NCBI RefSeq assembly: GCF_024198175.1
Contig: NZ_JAJVKV010000001.1
Coordinates: forward strand, 1,240,001 to 1,304,000
DNA from: Pyxidicoccus xibeiensis
GTDB lineage: Bacteria; Myxococcota; Myxococcia; Myxococcales; Myxococcaceae
Direction of reading: 5' to 3'
DNA: 64,000 bases
Below, one piece after another: positions 1-8,608 of this stretch. The notes below the pieces were generated by a model, which was given only the letters and a program-made list of their open reading frames with translations, made no database searches and was not told the origin of the DNA. Within the stretch, counting starts at the first letter, position 1; every line of letters starts with the position of its first letter. The position numbers were made by a program, and so were the translations under genes.

Positions 1-1925
1 AGTTCCTCGGCTTCCCCGGCGGCGAGCGCAAGCTGCCGGAAGCCATCCCCACCCGCCACGAACTGGGCGACGCGGGCGAGTCCCCCGAGGAGCTGGAGCG
101 CCAGTGGGAGAGCTTCCCCAACGTGTGGGGTGCGAGGAAGAAGACGGCGCTGCCCAACCTGGGTCTGAGCGCGTCGCTCGGCGACACGCTGCGCTTCGAC
201 AACCGCCGCCTGGGCTACCTGGCCACCGTCAACTACGGCCACAAGGAGTCCTCGCAGGTCAGCAGCTACGCGCGCGCCAGCAACGAGAACAACGCCTACG
301 TCCGCAACGACGACGCGCAGCTCACGCAGGGCGTGGAGACGGCCAACCTCAGCGGCCTCGCCAGCGTGGGCTACCAGCTGGACCGCGACAACGAGCTGAC
401 CGCCTTCAGCCTCTACACGCGCGGCACCGACACCCGCACGGTGACGAGCACGGGCATCGACTCGCTCAAGGGCGACCGCTACGAGGGCAGCCGCCTCCAG
501 TTCATCGTCCGCCAGCTCTCCTTCAACCAGCTGCGCGGCTTCCACCGCATCGGCCTGTTCGGCGACGCCGAGGTGGACTGGCAGGCCAACCTGTCCCGCG
601 TGGACCGCGACGAGCCGGACACGCGCGACACGCTCTACAGCGACAGCCTCAGCACGCCCACCGGCTCGCTCTCCTTCCCCAACCAGGCCAACAGCGGCGA
701 GCGCTTCTTCGCCGAGCTGGGCGAGACGTCCACCGGCGGCAGCCTCAACCTCACCCTCCCCTTCAGCGACGTGCGCGTGAAGGTGGGCGGCCTCACGCAG
801 CTGTCCTTCCGTGACTTCCGCGCCCGCCGCTTCCGCTACGGCATCGTCCCCAGCACCGACGTGGACCGCACCCTGCCCCCCGAGCAGCTCTTCGGCGCCG
901 ACCAGCTCGGCGACGGCATGCGCCTGCGCGAGTTCACCCGTCCCGAGTCCGACGCCTACGACGCCTCGCTGGGCATCTTCGCCGGCTACGTGTCCGCGGA
1001 CGCGAAGCCCACCGAGGCCCTGCGCCTCATCGGCGGCCTGCGCCTGGAGAGCAGCCGGCAGGAGCTGACGGCGCTGGACCAGTTCACGGGCGAGGAGGCC
1101 TCCCGGAACGAGGTCGACTACCTGGACTGGCTGCCCACGCTCAACGCCATCTACGCGCTCACCCCGGCGGTGAACCTGCGCACCGGCTACAGCTACACGC
1201 TGGCGCGGCCCACCTTCCGCGAGCTGGCGCCCTTCCTCTTCTACGACTTCACCCGCCGCCGCAACGTGTCCGGCAACCCGGCGCTGAAGCAGACGCGAAT
1301 CCACAACGTGGACGCCCGCGTGGAGTGGTTCGTCGGGGACAACGAGGTGCTCGCCGCCAGCGTCTTCTACAAGCGCTTCCAGAACCCCATCGAGCGCGTC
1401 ATCAACACCGAGGGCGCGGGCGACGTCGGCTTCGAGAACGCCGCCGGCGCCGACACCTACGGCGTGGAGCTGGAGGCGCGCACCTCGCTGGGCCGCGTCG
1501 CCTCAGTGCTCCGGCCGGTGCGGCTGGGCGCCAACCTCACCCTCATCCGCTCCGAAATCGACCTGGGCGCGGTGCAGGGGCTGCAGACCAGCGCGCAGCG
1601 TCCGCTCCAGGGCCAGTCGCCCTACGTGGCCAACGTCAACCTGGGCTACGAGCGCCCCGAGAGCGGCACCGAGGTGGCGCTGCTCTACAACGTCTACGGC
1701 AAGCGCATCAGCGAGGTCGGCACCAACCGGCTGCCGGACGTCTACGAGCAGCCCTTCCACCGCGTGGACGTGGCGCTCACCCAGCGGCTGGGCGCGGCCA
1801 CGCAGCTCAAGCTCACCGCCGCCAACCTGCTCGACGCGAAGGTCACCCTCCAGCAGGGCACCGTCACCATCCTCGAGTACCGCCCGGGCATCGCGTTCTC
1901 CGCTTCGCTCGGCCTGTCCCTGTAG
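1..1925 (+). CDS. TonB-dependent outer-membrane receptor, 3' part (5' end outside window)
   Basis: The reading frame is open from base 3 without a credible start, so the gene begins upstream; about 640 residues are visible. The translation has alternating, aromatic-rich beta strands typical of the TonB-dependent receptor barrel. It includes a TYSYTLARPTFRELAPF-like segment near residue 400 and the NPALKQTRIHNVDARVEWF strand pair common in this family. It ends in a short strand closing with Ser-Leu, as outer-membrane barrels do. Such receptors import iron chelates, vitamins or oligosaccharides using TonB energy; the substrate cannot be read here and the plug domain is outside the window. The lipoprotein gene 29 bp downstream on the same strand is probably co-transcribed and may act with it. 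Confidence 0.88.
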   Translation, partial: FLGFPGGERKLPEAIPTRHELGDAGESPEELERQWESFPNVWGARKKTALPNLGLSASLGDTLRFDNRRLGYLATVNYGHKESSQVSSYARASNENNAYVRNDDAQLTQGVETANLSGLASVGYQLDRDNELTAFSLYTRGTDTRTVTSTGIDSLKGDRYEGSRLQFIVRQLSFNQLRGFHRIGLFGDAEVDWQANLSRVDRDEPDTRDTLYSDSLSTPTGSLSFPNQANSGERFFAELGETSTGGSLNLTLPFSDVRVKVGGLTQLSFRDFRARRFRYGIVPSTDVDRTLPPEQLFGADQLGDGMRLREFTRPESDAYDASLGIFAGYVSADAKPTEALRLIGGLRLESSRQELTALDQFTGEEASRNEVDYLDWLPTLNAIYALTPAVNLRTGYSYTLARPTFRELAPFLFYDFTRRRNVSGNPALKQTRIHNVDARVEWFVGDNEVLAASVFYKRFQNPIERVINTEGAGDVGFENAAGADTYGVELEARTSLGRVASVLRPVRLGANLTLIRSEIDLGAVQGLQTSAQRPLQGQSPYVANVNLGYERPESGTEVALLYNVYGKRISEVGTNRLPDVYEQPFHRVDVALTQRLGAATQLKLTAANLLDAKVTLQQGTVTILEYRPGIAFSASLGLSL

Positions 1926-1954
1926 TCCCTCCCTCGCCGAAAGGAATGACTCCC

Positions 1955-3340
1955 ATGAAGCGGCTCCTTGCCTCCCTCCTCACCCTGTCCAGCCTGACGC
2001 TGGCCGCCGCCTGCGGCGACGACGACGACGACAAGCAGCCGCCCGTCACCACCCCGCCTCCCGAGGAGTCCGGCGGTGAGAAGGTGGACGTCGCGGAGAA
2101 CCTCAAGGGCGACACCACCTGGAAGAAGGGCAACACCTATACGCTGAAGAACTACGTCTTCGTGGAGAGCGGCACGCTCACCATCGAGGAGGGCGTCACC
2201 ATCCAGGGTGACGAGCGCAGCGCGCTCATCATCACCCGCAACGCCCGCCTGGACGCGCGCGGCACGGCGGCGGCGCCCATCGTCTTCACGTCGTCGAAGG
2301 AGCCGGGCCAGCGCGAGCCGGGCGACTGGGGCGGTCTGGTGCTGCTGGGCAAGGCGAAGCTGAACGTCAGCGGCGGCGAGACGACCATCGAGGGCTTCTT
2401 CACCTCCGCCGGCAACGAACTGACGAAGTACGGCGGCCAGGACGACGCGCACAACTGCGGCACCCTGAAGTACGCTCGCATCGAGTTCGCCGGCTTCGAG
2501 CTGGCGGCCAACAACGAGCTCAACGGCCTGACGACGGGCGGCTGCGGCAGCGCGACGGACATCGACTACGTGCAGGTCCACAAGGGCCTGGACGACGGCA
2601 TCGAGATGTTCGGCGGCACCGCGCCCCTGAAGCACATCGTCATCACCCAGGCGGACGACGACGCGCTGGACTACGACTTCGGCTACAGCGGCAAGGTGCA
2701 GTTCCTGGTGGTGCAGCAGAGCCCCTCCGTGGGCGACCGCGGCATCGAGGCCTCCAGCAACAAGTCCACGCCGGGCCAGGAGCCCATCTCCATCCCCGAA
2801 ATCTGGAACGCGACGTTCATCGGCTCCGGCGCGGCCCCGGGCACCAACCCGACGCAGGAGGCGCTGGTGTTCAACACGGGCGCCGGCGTCCGGATGCGCA
2901 ACTCCATCGTCGCCCACTGGAAGAACCAGGCGGTGGACATTGACGGCGCTGCTTCCGCGGGGCTGTTCAGCGAGGCGGGCGACGCGCGCCTGTCCTTCAA
3001 GAGCGTCTTCTTCTGGGACATCGCGGACAAGAACGACGCCATCCCCTTCGCTCCGAACCCGGTGGTGACCAACGGCACCACCACGGACCCGGACCTGACG
3101 AAGCTGGATGAGTCCAAGGTCATCTTGTCCGAGGCCAACAAGGTGACGATGAGCGACCCGCGGCTCAGCGACCCGCTGAACCTCACCGCGCCGAACTTCG
3201 CGCCCGCGGCCGGCTCCGCCGCCCTGAACGCCGACGCCACCCTCACGCCGTCCGCCGGCTTCGACACCTCCGCCCGGTTCATCGGCGCCATCGGCGCCAC
3301 GGACTGGACGCGCGGCTGGACGGCCTACCCGGAGAGGTAA
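1955..3340 (+). CDS. Lipoprotein with beta-helix-like repeats, partner of TonB receptor
   Basis: 461 residues. The start at 1955 is preferred over an ATG at 1946 because the GAAAGG ribosome site at 1939-1944 is correctly spaced only for 1955. The N-terminus is a lipoprotein signal ending ..LAAACG, followed by an Asp run and a Pro/Glu linker, so the mature protein should be tethered to a membrane. The body has a TTWKKGNTYTLKNYVFV start, then repeating LTIEEGVTI and GDWGGLVLLG type turns that look like a right-handed beta-helix. Proteins of this architecture are often encoded beside TonB receptors; a surface substrate-capture role is inference. Exact function is unknown. Confidence 0.8.
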   Translation: MKRLLASLLTLSSLTLAAACGDDDDDKQPPVTTPPPEESGGEKVDVAENLKGDTTWKKGNTYTLKNYVFVESGTLTIEEGVTIQGDERSALIITRNARLDARGTAAAPIVFTSSKEPGQREPGDWGGLVLLGKAKLNVSGGETTIEGFFTSAGNELTKYGGQDDAHNCGTLKYARIEFAGFELAANNELNGLTTGGCGSATDIDYVQVHKGLDDGIEMFGGTAPLKHIVITQADDDALDYDFGYSGKVQFLVVQQSPSVGDRGIEASSNKSTPGQEPISIPEIWNATFIGSGAAPGTNPTQEALVFNTGAGVRMRNSIVAHWKNQAVDIDGAASAGLFSEAGDARLSFKSVFFWDIADKNDAIPFAPNPVVTNGTTTDPDLTKLDESKVILSEANKVTMSDPRLSDPLNLTAPNFAPAAGSAALNADATLTPSAGFDTSARFIGAIGATDWTRGWTAYPER

Positions 3341-3501
3341 CCGGACGCCTTCGAAGTCACGCCCAGTCGCTCCTCTCCCTGCTCGCCCTGCCGCCAGCCC
3401 TGCGCGACCTGTCCTCGCGTCCATACCGGGCTTGCCCCGGCGAGCAGGTCTCTCAAGGTTCTACGAGGCCGGATCGCCGCGCGGCCGAGGAGAGAGCGTT
3501 C

Positions 3502-4362
3502 ATGACAGTCAAGACACAGCAGCCGTCGGGCTTCGGGCCGCCAGGCGCCCGAGGCCATACTCCTGGCTCCTCCCGGGAGTGGGAGTGGCATGGTGTCGAG
3601 TCGACGGCCCAGTGCGTGGACAGGGACCTGCGCGCCCAGGAAGCGTCCTCCTCTGACGAGGGAAGCGGCGCCATGCAGGTGGTCTCGGCCGTGCTGGGTG
3701 GAGCGCTCCTCGCGCTGGGGCTCAAGCGCCGCTCCATCGGCGGCGTGGCCCTGGCCATCGCGGGGGGTGGGCTGCTCTTCCGAAGCACCCGCGAGCGCAC
3801 GCAGGCACCCCACAAGGTGGGCATCCTCTCGCGCAGCATCCGCCGGCGGCGCAGCTCGGGCTCACTGGGCGCGATGACGGTGCTGCAGCGCTCCATCACC
3901 ATCCAGAAGCCCGCGCAGGAGCTCTATCGCGCCTGGCGCGCCGCGCCGACGCTGTCGCTCATCATGGGGCACTTCGCCGACGTCACCGACGTGGGCTCGC
4001 ACCTCCAGCACTGGAAGCTGCGGGGCCCGGTGGGGATGAGCCTCGAGTGGGACTCGAGCATCGTCGAGGAGCACCCCGGCGAGTACCTGCGCTGGGAGGC
4101 CACCGAGGACTCGCAGCTGCCCAACGCGGGCTGGGTGCGCTTCCGCCCCGCGCCGGAGGACTGGGGCACCGTGGTGACGCTCAAGATGGAGTTCAGCCCC
4201 CCGGGCGGCCCGCTCGGCTCGGCCGTGGTGAAGCTGCTGGGCGACGCGCCTTCCGCCTTCGCGCACCGGGCGCTCCGGCGCTTCAAGAGCCTGATGGAGA
4301 CCGGCGAGCTTCCGACGACCGGGCCCAATCCCGCTGCCCGCGATGGCGGCCACTCCTACTGA
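3502..4362 (+). CDS. SRPBCC (polyketide cyclase/START-like) family protein with N-terminal membrane stretch
   Basis: 286 residues. The start has a GAGGAGAG site about 7 bases upstream. Residues about 55-95 form a glycine/alanine-rich hydrophobic stretch that could be one or two membrane segments. From about residue 125 (TVLQRSITIQKPAQELYRAW) to 270 the protein has the SRPBCC helix-grip pattern of hydrophobic-ligand or coenzyme-Q-binding-like proteins. An internal ATG near 3673 begins just before the hydrophobic region, so the first 57 residues are less certain. The alcohol dehydrogenase gene follows after 11 bp on the same strand, which suggests one operon and possibly a shared stress or lipid-related role. 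Ligand unknown. Confidence 0.75.
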   Translation: MTVKTQQPSGFGPPGARGHTPGSSREWEWHGVESTAQCVDRDLRAQEASSSDEGSGAMQVVSAVLGGALLALGLKRRSIGGVALAIAGGGLLFRSTRERTQAPHKVGILSRSIRRRRSSGSLGAMTVLQRSITIQKPAQELYRAWRAAPTLSLIMGHFADVTDVGSHLQHWKLRGPVGMSLEWDSSIVEEHPGEYLRWEATEDSQLPNAGWVRFRPAPEDWGTVVTLKMEFSPPGGPLGSAVVKLLGDAPSAFAHRALRRFKSLMETGELPTTGPNPAARDGGHSY

Positions 4363-4373
4363 GGGACACGTCG

Positions 4374-5546
4374 ATGCGAGCACTCTGCTGGAACGGAATC
4401 AACGACCTGCGCGTGGAGACGGTGGCGGACCCGTCCATCGTCAACCCGCATGACGTCATCCTCAAGGTGAAGCTGTCGACGACGTGCGGCTCGGACCTGC
4501 ACTTCATCGACGGGTACATCCCGACGATGCGCGAGGGTGACGTCATCGGCCACGAGTTCATGGGCGAAATCGTCGAGGTGGGCCCCCAGGTGAAGAAGGT
4601 GAAGAAGGGCGACCGCGTCGTCGTCCCCTCCTTCATCTCCTGCGGGAGCTGCTGGTACTGCAGCCACGACCTGTACTCGCTCTGCGACAACACCAACCCG
4701 AAGGCCGAGCTCCAGGAGCCGCTGCTGGGCTACCCCACCGCCGGCATCTACGGCTACACCCATGCCTTCGGCGGCTACGCGGGCGCGCATGCGCAGTACG
4801 TGCGCGTCCCCCATGCCGACACCGACTGCTTCCTCGTGCCGGAGGGTGTGACGGACGAGCAGGCCCTGTTCCTCTCCGACGCGGCGCCCACCGGCTACAT
4901 GGGCGCGGACTTCTGCGGCATCCAGCCGGGCCAGACGGTGGCCGTGTGGGGCTGCGGCGGCGTGGGACTGATGGCGCAGAAGAGCGCCTTCCTCCTGGGC
5001 GCGCAGCGGGTGATTGCCATCGACCGCTTCCCCGAGCGGCTGAAGCTGGCGCGCGAGCAGGTGGGCGCGGAGACCATCAACTACGAGGAGGTCGACAGCG
5101 TCCTGGACGTGCTGAAGGAGCTGACCGGCGGGCGCGGCCCCGACGCGTGCATCGACGCGGTGGGGATGGAGGCGCACGGGCCGGGGCTCGACTACGCGTA
5201 CGACAGGGCAAAGCAGGCGCTGCACCTGCACACGGACCGGGGCCAGGCGCTGCGCCAGGCCATCCTCGCCTGCCGCAAGGGCGGCACGCTGTCGGTGCTC
5301 GGTGTCTACGGGATGATGGACAAGTTCCCCATCGGCACCATCATGAACAAGGGGCTCACCCTGCGCACCGCGCAGCAGCACGGCCAGAAGTACCTGCCGC
5401 GCCTGCTGGAGCACGCGCAGAAGGGCGAGCTGGACCCGTCGTTCCTGGTGACGCACCGGTTCCCGCTGGAAGACGCGCCGCGCGGGTACGAGATGTTCAA
5501 GAAGAAGCAGGACGGGTGCGTGCGGGTGGTGTTCCAGCCCAACTGA
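4374..5546 (+). CDS. Zinc-dependent alcohol dehydrogenase (formaldehyde-dehydrogenase-like MDR)
   Basis: 390 residues, full length for the medium-chain dehydrogenase family. Catalytic zinc ligands are visible as Cys38 (TTCGSDLH) and His60-Glu61 (GHEFMGEI). The four structural-zinc cysteines are Cys90, 93, 96 and 104. The Rossmann glycine motif GCGGVG lies at 193-198. The enzyme should oxidise an alcohol or S-hydroxymethyl adduct using NAD(P); the long insert between the lobes resembles the formaldehyde dehydrogenase branch, but the substrate is not proven. It follows the SRPBCC gene by 11 bp. A 9-bp inverted repeat lies 14 bp downstream of its stop. Confidence 0.9.
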   Translation: MRALCWNGINDLRVETVADPSIVNPHDVILKVKLSTTCGSDLHFIDGYIPTMREGDVIGHEFMGEIVEVGPQVKKVKKGDRVVVPSFISCGSCWYCSHDLYSLCDNTNPKAELQEPLLGYPTAGIYGYTHAFGGYAGAHAQYVRVPHADTDCFLVPEGVTDEQALFLSDAAPTGYMGADFCGIQPGQTVAVWGCGGVGLMAQKSAFLLGAQRVIAIDRFPERLKLAREQVGAETINYEEVDSVLDVLKELTGGRGPDACIDAVGMEAHGPGLDYAYDRAKQALHLHTDRGQALRQAILACRKGGTLSVLGVYGMMDKFPIGTIMNKGLTLRTAQQHGQKYLPRLLEHAQKGELDPSFLVTHRFPLEDAPRGYEMFKKKQDGCVRVVFQPN

Positions 5547-5560
5547 AGACGCGGAGCGAC

Positions 5561-5592
5561 GCGGAGGGCGCCGGGTTATAAGTGCCCTCCGC
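5561..5592 (+). promoter_or_regulatory. Perfect inverted repeat ending at the start codon of the rhodanese-ThiF gene
   Basis: GCGGAGGGC at 5561-5569 and GCCCTCCGC at 5584-5592 form a perfect 9-bp stem with a 14-base loop, and the next base is the A of the ATG at 5593. The only GGAGG near the gene sits in the 5' arm, about 25 bases from the ATG. The loop contains TTATAAGT, which resembles a -10 element, so transcription could instead begin almost at the ATG (leaderless mRNA). It may also serve as a hairpin behind the dehydrogenase gene. The structure is seen; the role is inference. Confidence 0.4.
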
Positions 5593-6750
5593 ATGGCGAC
5601 GACCTTTCAAGAGCTGCTGTCTGGAGTGAAGCGCGAGATTCGCGAGGTCTCCGTCGAGGAGGTCCGCCGCCTCCTGGACGCCCGGGCGCCGGTGAAGCTC
5701 ATCGACGTCCGGGAGTCGGACGAGCACGCGGCCGGCCGGCTGCCCGGGGCCGTGCACATCCCCCGGGGCTACCTGGAGCTGCGCATCGAGTCGAAGGCCC
5801 AGCGCGACGAGGAACTCGTCGTGTACTGCGCGGGCGGCACGCGCTCGGCGCTCGCGGTCCGCACGCTGCGGGAGCTGGGCTACGAGCGCGTGGCGTCGCT
5901 GGCCGGCGGGTACAACCGGTGGAGCGACGCGGCGTACCCGGTGGAGAAGCCCTTCGTCCTCACCGCCGAGCAGAAGGAGCGCTACCGCCGTCACCTCATC
6001 CTCCCCGAGGTGGGCGAGGAGGGACAGGCGAAGCTCCTGAAGGCGAAGGTGCTGCTGATGGGCGCGGGAGGGCTGGGCTCGCCCGCCGCGCTCTACCTGG
6101 CCGCCGCGGGCGTGGGCACGCTGGGCATCGTCGACATGGACGTGGTGGACGTGAGCAACCTGCAGCGCCAGGTCATCCACACCCGCGAGCGCCAGGGCCA
6201 GCCCAAGGTGGAGAGCGCGAAGGCCGCGATTGAAGCGCTCAACCCGGACGTGAAGGTGGTGCCCTTCGCGGAGCGGCTCACGGCGCAGAACGTGCTGCGC
6301 ATCCTGGATGGGTTCGACATGGTGCTGGATGGAGGCGACAACTTCCCCACGCGCTACCTGCTCAACGATGCGTGCGTGGTGAAGCGGATTCCGAACATCC
6401 ATGGCTCCATCTTCCGCTTCGAGGGCCAGGTGACGACGTTCGTCCCGGGCCAGGGCCCGTGCTACCGGTGCCTCTACCCCGCGCCACCGCCGCCGGAGCT
6501 GGCGCCGTCCTGCGCGGAGGCGGGCGTGCTGGGCGTGCTGCCCGGCATCATCGGGCTGATGCAGGCCAACGAGGCGCTGAAGCTCATCCTCGGCCAGGGC
6601 GAGCCGCTCATCGGACGGCTGCTGACGTTCGACGCGCTGAGCACGCGCTTCCAGGAGCTGAAGCTGCGCCGCGACGCGAAGTGCCCGGTGTGCGCGGAGG
6701 GCGCGAAGGTGGAGTTCATCGACTACGAGCAATTCTGCGCCAGCGCGTGA
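5593..6750 (+). CDS. moeB: Rhodanese-ThiF/MoeB-type sulfurtransferase adenylyltransferase fusion
   Basis: 385 residues. Residues about 18-115 are a rhodanese domain with the sulfur-accepting loop YCAGGTR (Cys79). Residues about 125-385 are a ThiF/MoeB/HesA adenylating domain with GAGGLGS at 157-163, the CAEAGVLG crossover-type loop and two CxxC zinc pairs (CYRC and CPVC near the end). It should adenylate the C-terminal Gly of a MoaD/ThiS-like carrier and pass on sulfur for molybdopterin, thiamin or cysteine synthesis. The rhodanese domain is N-terminal here, whereas many MoeBR proteins carry it C-terminally. No carrier gene is adjacent, so the pathway is open. Confidence 0.87.
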   Translation: MATTFQELLSGVKREIREVSVEEVRRLLDARAPVKLIDVRESDEHAAGRLPGAVHIPRGYLELRIESKAQRDEELVVYCAGGTRSALAVRTLRELGYERVASLAGGYNRWSDAAYPVEKPFVLTAEQKERYRRHLILPEVGEEGQAKLLKAKVLLMGAGGLGSPAALYLAAAGVGTLGIVDMDVVDVSNLQRQVIHTRERQGQPKVESAKAAIEALNPDVKVVPFAERLTAQNVLRILDGFDMVLDGGDNFPTRYLLNDACVVKRIPNIHGSIFRFEGQVTTFVPGQGPCYRCLYPAPPPPELAPSCAEAGVLGVLPGIIGLMQANEALKLILGQGEPLIGRLLTFDALSTRFQELKLRRDAKCPVCAEGAKVEFIDYEQFCASA

Positions 6751-6758
6751 ATGAAGCA

Positions 6759-6785
6759 GCCCGGCACCTCCACGAGGCACCGGGC
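6759..6785. terminator. Hairpin between convergent genes
   Basis: GCCCGG and CCGGGC arms, plus inner CCTC/GAGG pairs with a two-base internal mismatch, lie between the convergent ThiF gene (stop 6750) and the coiled-coil gene (stop 6815). There is no clear T-run on either strand, so this is only a possible bidirectional terminator. Confidence 0.35.
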
Positions 6786-6814
6786 CGCAGGGCACTTCAC
6801 CGTGTGGCCGGGAC

Positions 6815-7339
6815 TCAGGCCGTGGGCAGCACGCCGTTGCCCGTCTCGTGCGCGTGATTGGCCAGCGCCTCGGGCGTGGCACCGTCCGCGAAGAGCGAGC
6901 CACCGGCGGCCGTGCGGGCCTTCGGCGGACGGCCGCGACGGCGCGGAGCGTTCTCGTCACTGCCCGCGGTCGCCGTAGCGGGCTCGGCCACCGCACCCTC
7001 CACCCGCGCGCTCTTGCGCGTCGCGCGCGGCAGGCTGATGCCCTCCAGCTTCGCGCTCAGCTCCGCGTTCTCCTCGGAGAACACCCGCGCGTACGCCAGC
7101 GCCCGCTGCCCCTTCTGCAGCAGCGCGTCCTGGCTCTCGTGCAGCGCCAGGCGCGCCGAGTCCAGCGCCGCCTGAGCCTTCGCCACCGCCTCCGCCTTCG
7201 CGCGCACCGCCGCCGCCGCGTCGTCCAGCACCTCCGCGTCCACGTCCGGGAAGCGCACCTCCGACAGCTCCGTGGCGAACAGCTCCAGCAACGCGCGCAG
7301 CGCAGGGGAAATAGGGTCGTTGTCGTTCGAATCGAACAT
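6815..7339 (-). CDS. Coiled-coil protein with C-terminal AT-hook-like motif
   Basis: 174 residues. The start has GGAGG 7 bases upstream. Residues about 35-105 are Ala/Glu/Lys/Leu rich and form a predicted coiled coil (EAVAKAQAALDSARLALHES region). The C-terminal third is basic, with RRRGRPPKAR, the RGRP core of an AT-hook that binds the minor groove of AT-rich DNA. This resembles small myxobacterial DNA-binding or phasin-like proteins, but no family is assigned. A DNA-associated role is inference from the hook alone. It is transcribed towards the ThiF gene. Confidence 0.7.
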   Translation of the reverse strand: MFDSNDNDPISPALRALLELFATELSEVRFPDVDAEVLDDAAAAVRAKAEAVAKAQAALDSARLALHESQDALLQKGQRALAYARVFSEENAELSAKLEGISLPRATRKSARVEGAVAEPATATAGSDENAPRRRGRPPKARTAAGGSLFADGATPEALANHAHETGNGVLPTA

Positions 7340-7498
7340 GGGCGGTCCTCCGGGTTCCGGGCGGGAAGGTCCGCCTATCTGCCCAGATGTTCAGTGTCAG
7401 ATCAAGAGGGTACGCTGTGGAGCCGGTTTATCGGCCCCGCGCGCGTTTTCTTCCGCACCCTCCCCACCGCCATCCTGTTCAGTGCCAGCGCACGGACG

Positions 7499-8608
7499 TC
7501 AGTCCACGCGAACCAGCGACACCTCGCGCAGCCCCTCCGCCGCGTCCACGTCCACCGCGAGGTAGTGCCGGCCCACCCCGTCAAACGTCTCCGGAATCGC
7601 GCCGCCTCCGCCGGAGATGAAGGCCGGGATGCCCGCGTTGGTGAACGAGTAGTAGGAGTGGATGTGGCCGTAGAGCGTCAGGTCCACGCCCTCGCGCGCC
7701 ATCTTCCCTACCAGTCCCGCCGCCTCACCCCGGCTGGCGAAGCCTCCGCCCCGCAGGCCCACCGGGTCCTGCGGCGGCACGTGCATGGACACGATGTGCA
7801 CCCCGTTGCGCGACGCCGCCAGCCACGTCTCCAGCTGCTCCTCCACGCCCGGGTCCAGCGTGCCGTTGCTGGAGTCCACCACCGAGAAGCGCACGTCCCG
7901 GAAGACGAAGCTCTGGCTGCCCCGGCCCACCAGCGCCGTGTACTCCTCCGCGTCCTTCGAGAAGGTCTCGTGGTTGCCCAGCGTGGCGTACAGCGGAATC
8001 CTCGACGTGGCCTCGAGCCGCTCCTGGAACTCCTGCAGCTCCTCGCGGCTGCCCCCTTCCGTCAGGTCTCCGGAGAAGAGGATGAAGCGCAGCGTCTCGT
8101 CCTTGTTCATCCGCTCGTAGATGTCGCCCACGCGCGGCAGGGCCTCCTGCACGTCCGCCAGCGCGGCGAAGCGGAACGCCTCGCGCGACTGCCAGTCCGG
8201 CGGCGCCACCGTCAGCTTCGCCGTGGCTCCCGCGGGCAGCGCCACGCGCCAGGACTTCACGGTGGAAATGGCGTTGCGCAGCGGCTCCACCGCGAGCGGC
8301 TCGCCACCCTCCGTCTCCGCCACCAGCTCCGCGTCCGGCATGGCGTTGCGCACCGTCAGCAGCCAGTCGGAGCGCGCGTCCCCCGCCAGCGTGGCTCGCG
8401 CGGTGAACGCCGGTGCGTTGCCCCAGAGGACCAGCTCTCCCTCCGCGAGGCTCCGCACGGCGGCCAGCCCGTCCGCCACCTCCAGCGACATGCCGCCGCT
8501 GTCCGCCCGGCCCACCTTCGAGTCGCGCACCGCGCGGTTCTCCGCGGGCCGCATGCAGCCGGCCAGCAGCAGCGCCGCCATCACTCCCGTTGCTCCCGCG
8601 CGAATCAC
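7499..8608 (-). CDS. Metallophosphoesterase lipoprotein
   Basis: 369 residues with a GTG start and GGGAGGTG upstream. A lipoprotein signal ends ..ALLLAGC, so it is exported and lipid-anchored. The calcineurin-like phosphoesterase motifs follow in order: LADVQ (Gln where His is usual in DxH), FSGDLTEGG, TLGNHE, SMHVPP and LYGHIHSYY. These supply most of the two-metal ligands; the first His replaced by Gln may alter metal choice. It overlaps the stop of the upstream beta-barrel-like gene by four bases (GTGA), so the two are translationally coupled. Substrate unknown. Confidence 0.85.
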   Translation of the reverse strand: MIRAGATGVMAALLLAGCMRPAENRAVRDSKVGRADSGGMSLEVADGLAAVRSLAEGELVLWGNAPAFTARATLAGDARSDWLLTVRNAMPDAELVAETEGGEPLAVEPLRNAISTVKSWRVALPAGATAKLTVAPPDWQSREAFRFAALADVQEALPRVGDIYERMNKDETLRFILFSGDLTEGGSREELQEFQERLEATSRIPLYATLGNHETFSKDAEEYTALVGRGSQSFVFRDVRFSVVDSSNGTLDPGVEEQLETWLAASRNGVHIVSMHVPPQDPVGLRGGGFASRGEAAGLVGKMAREGVDLTLYGHIHSYYSFTNAGIPAFISGGGGAIPETFDGVGRHYLAVDVDAAEGLREVSLVRVD

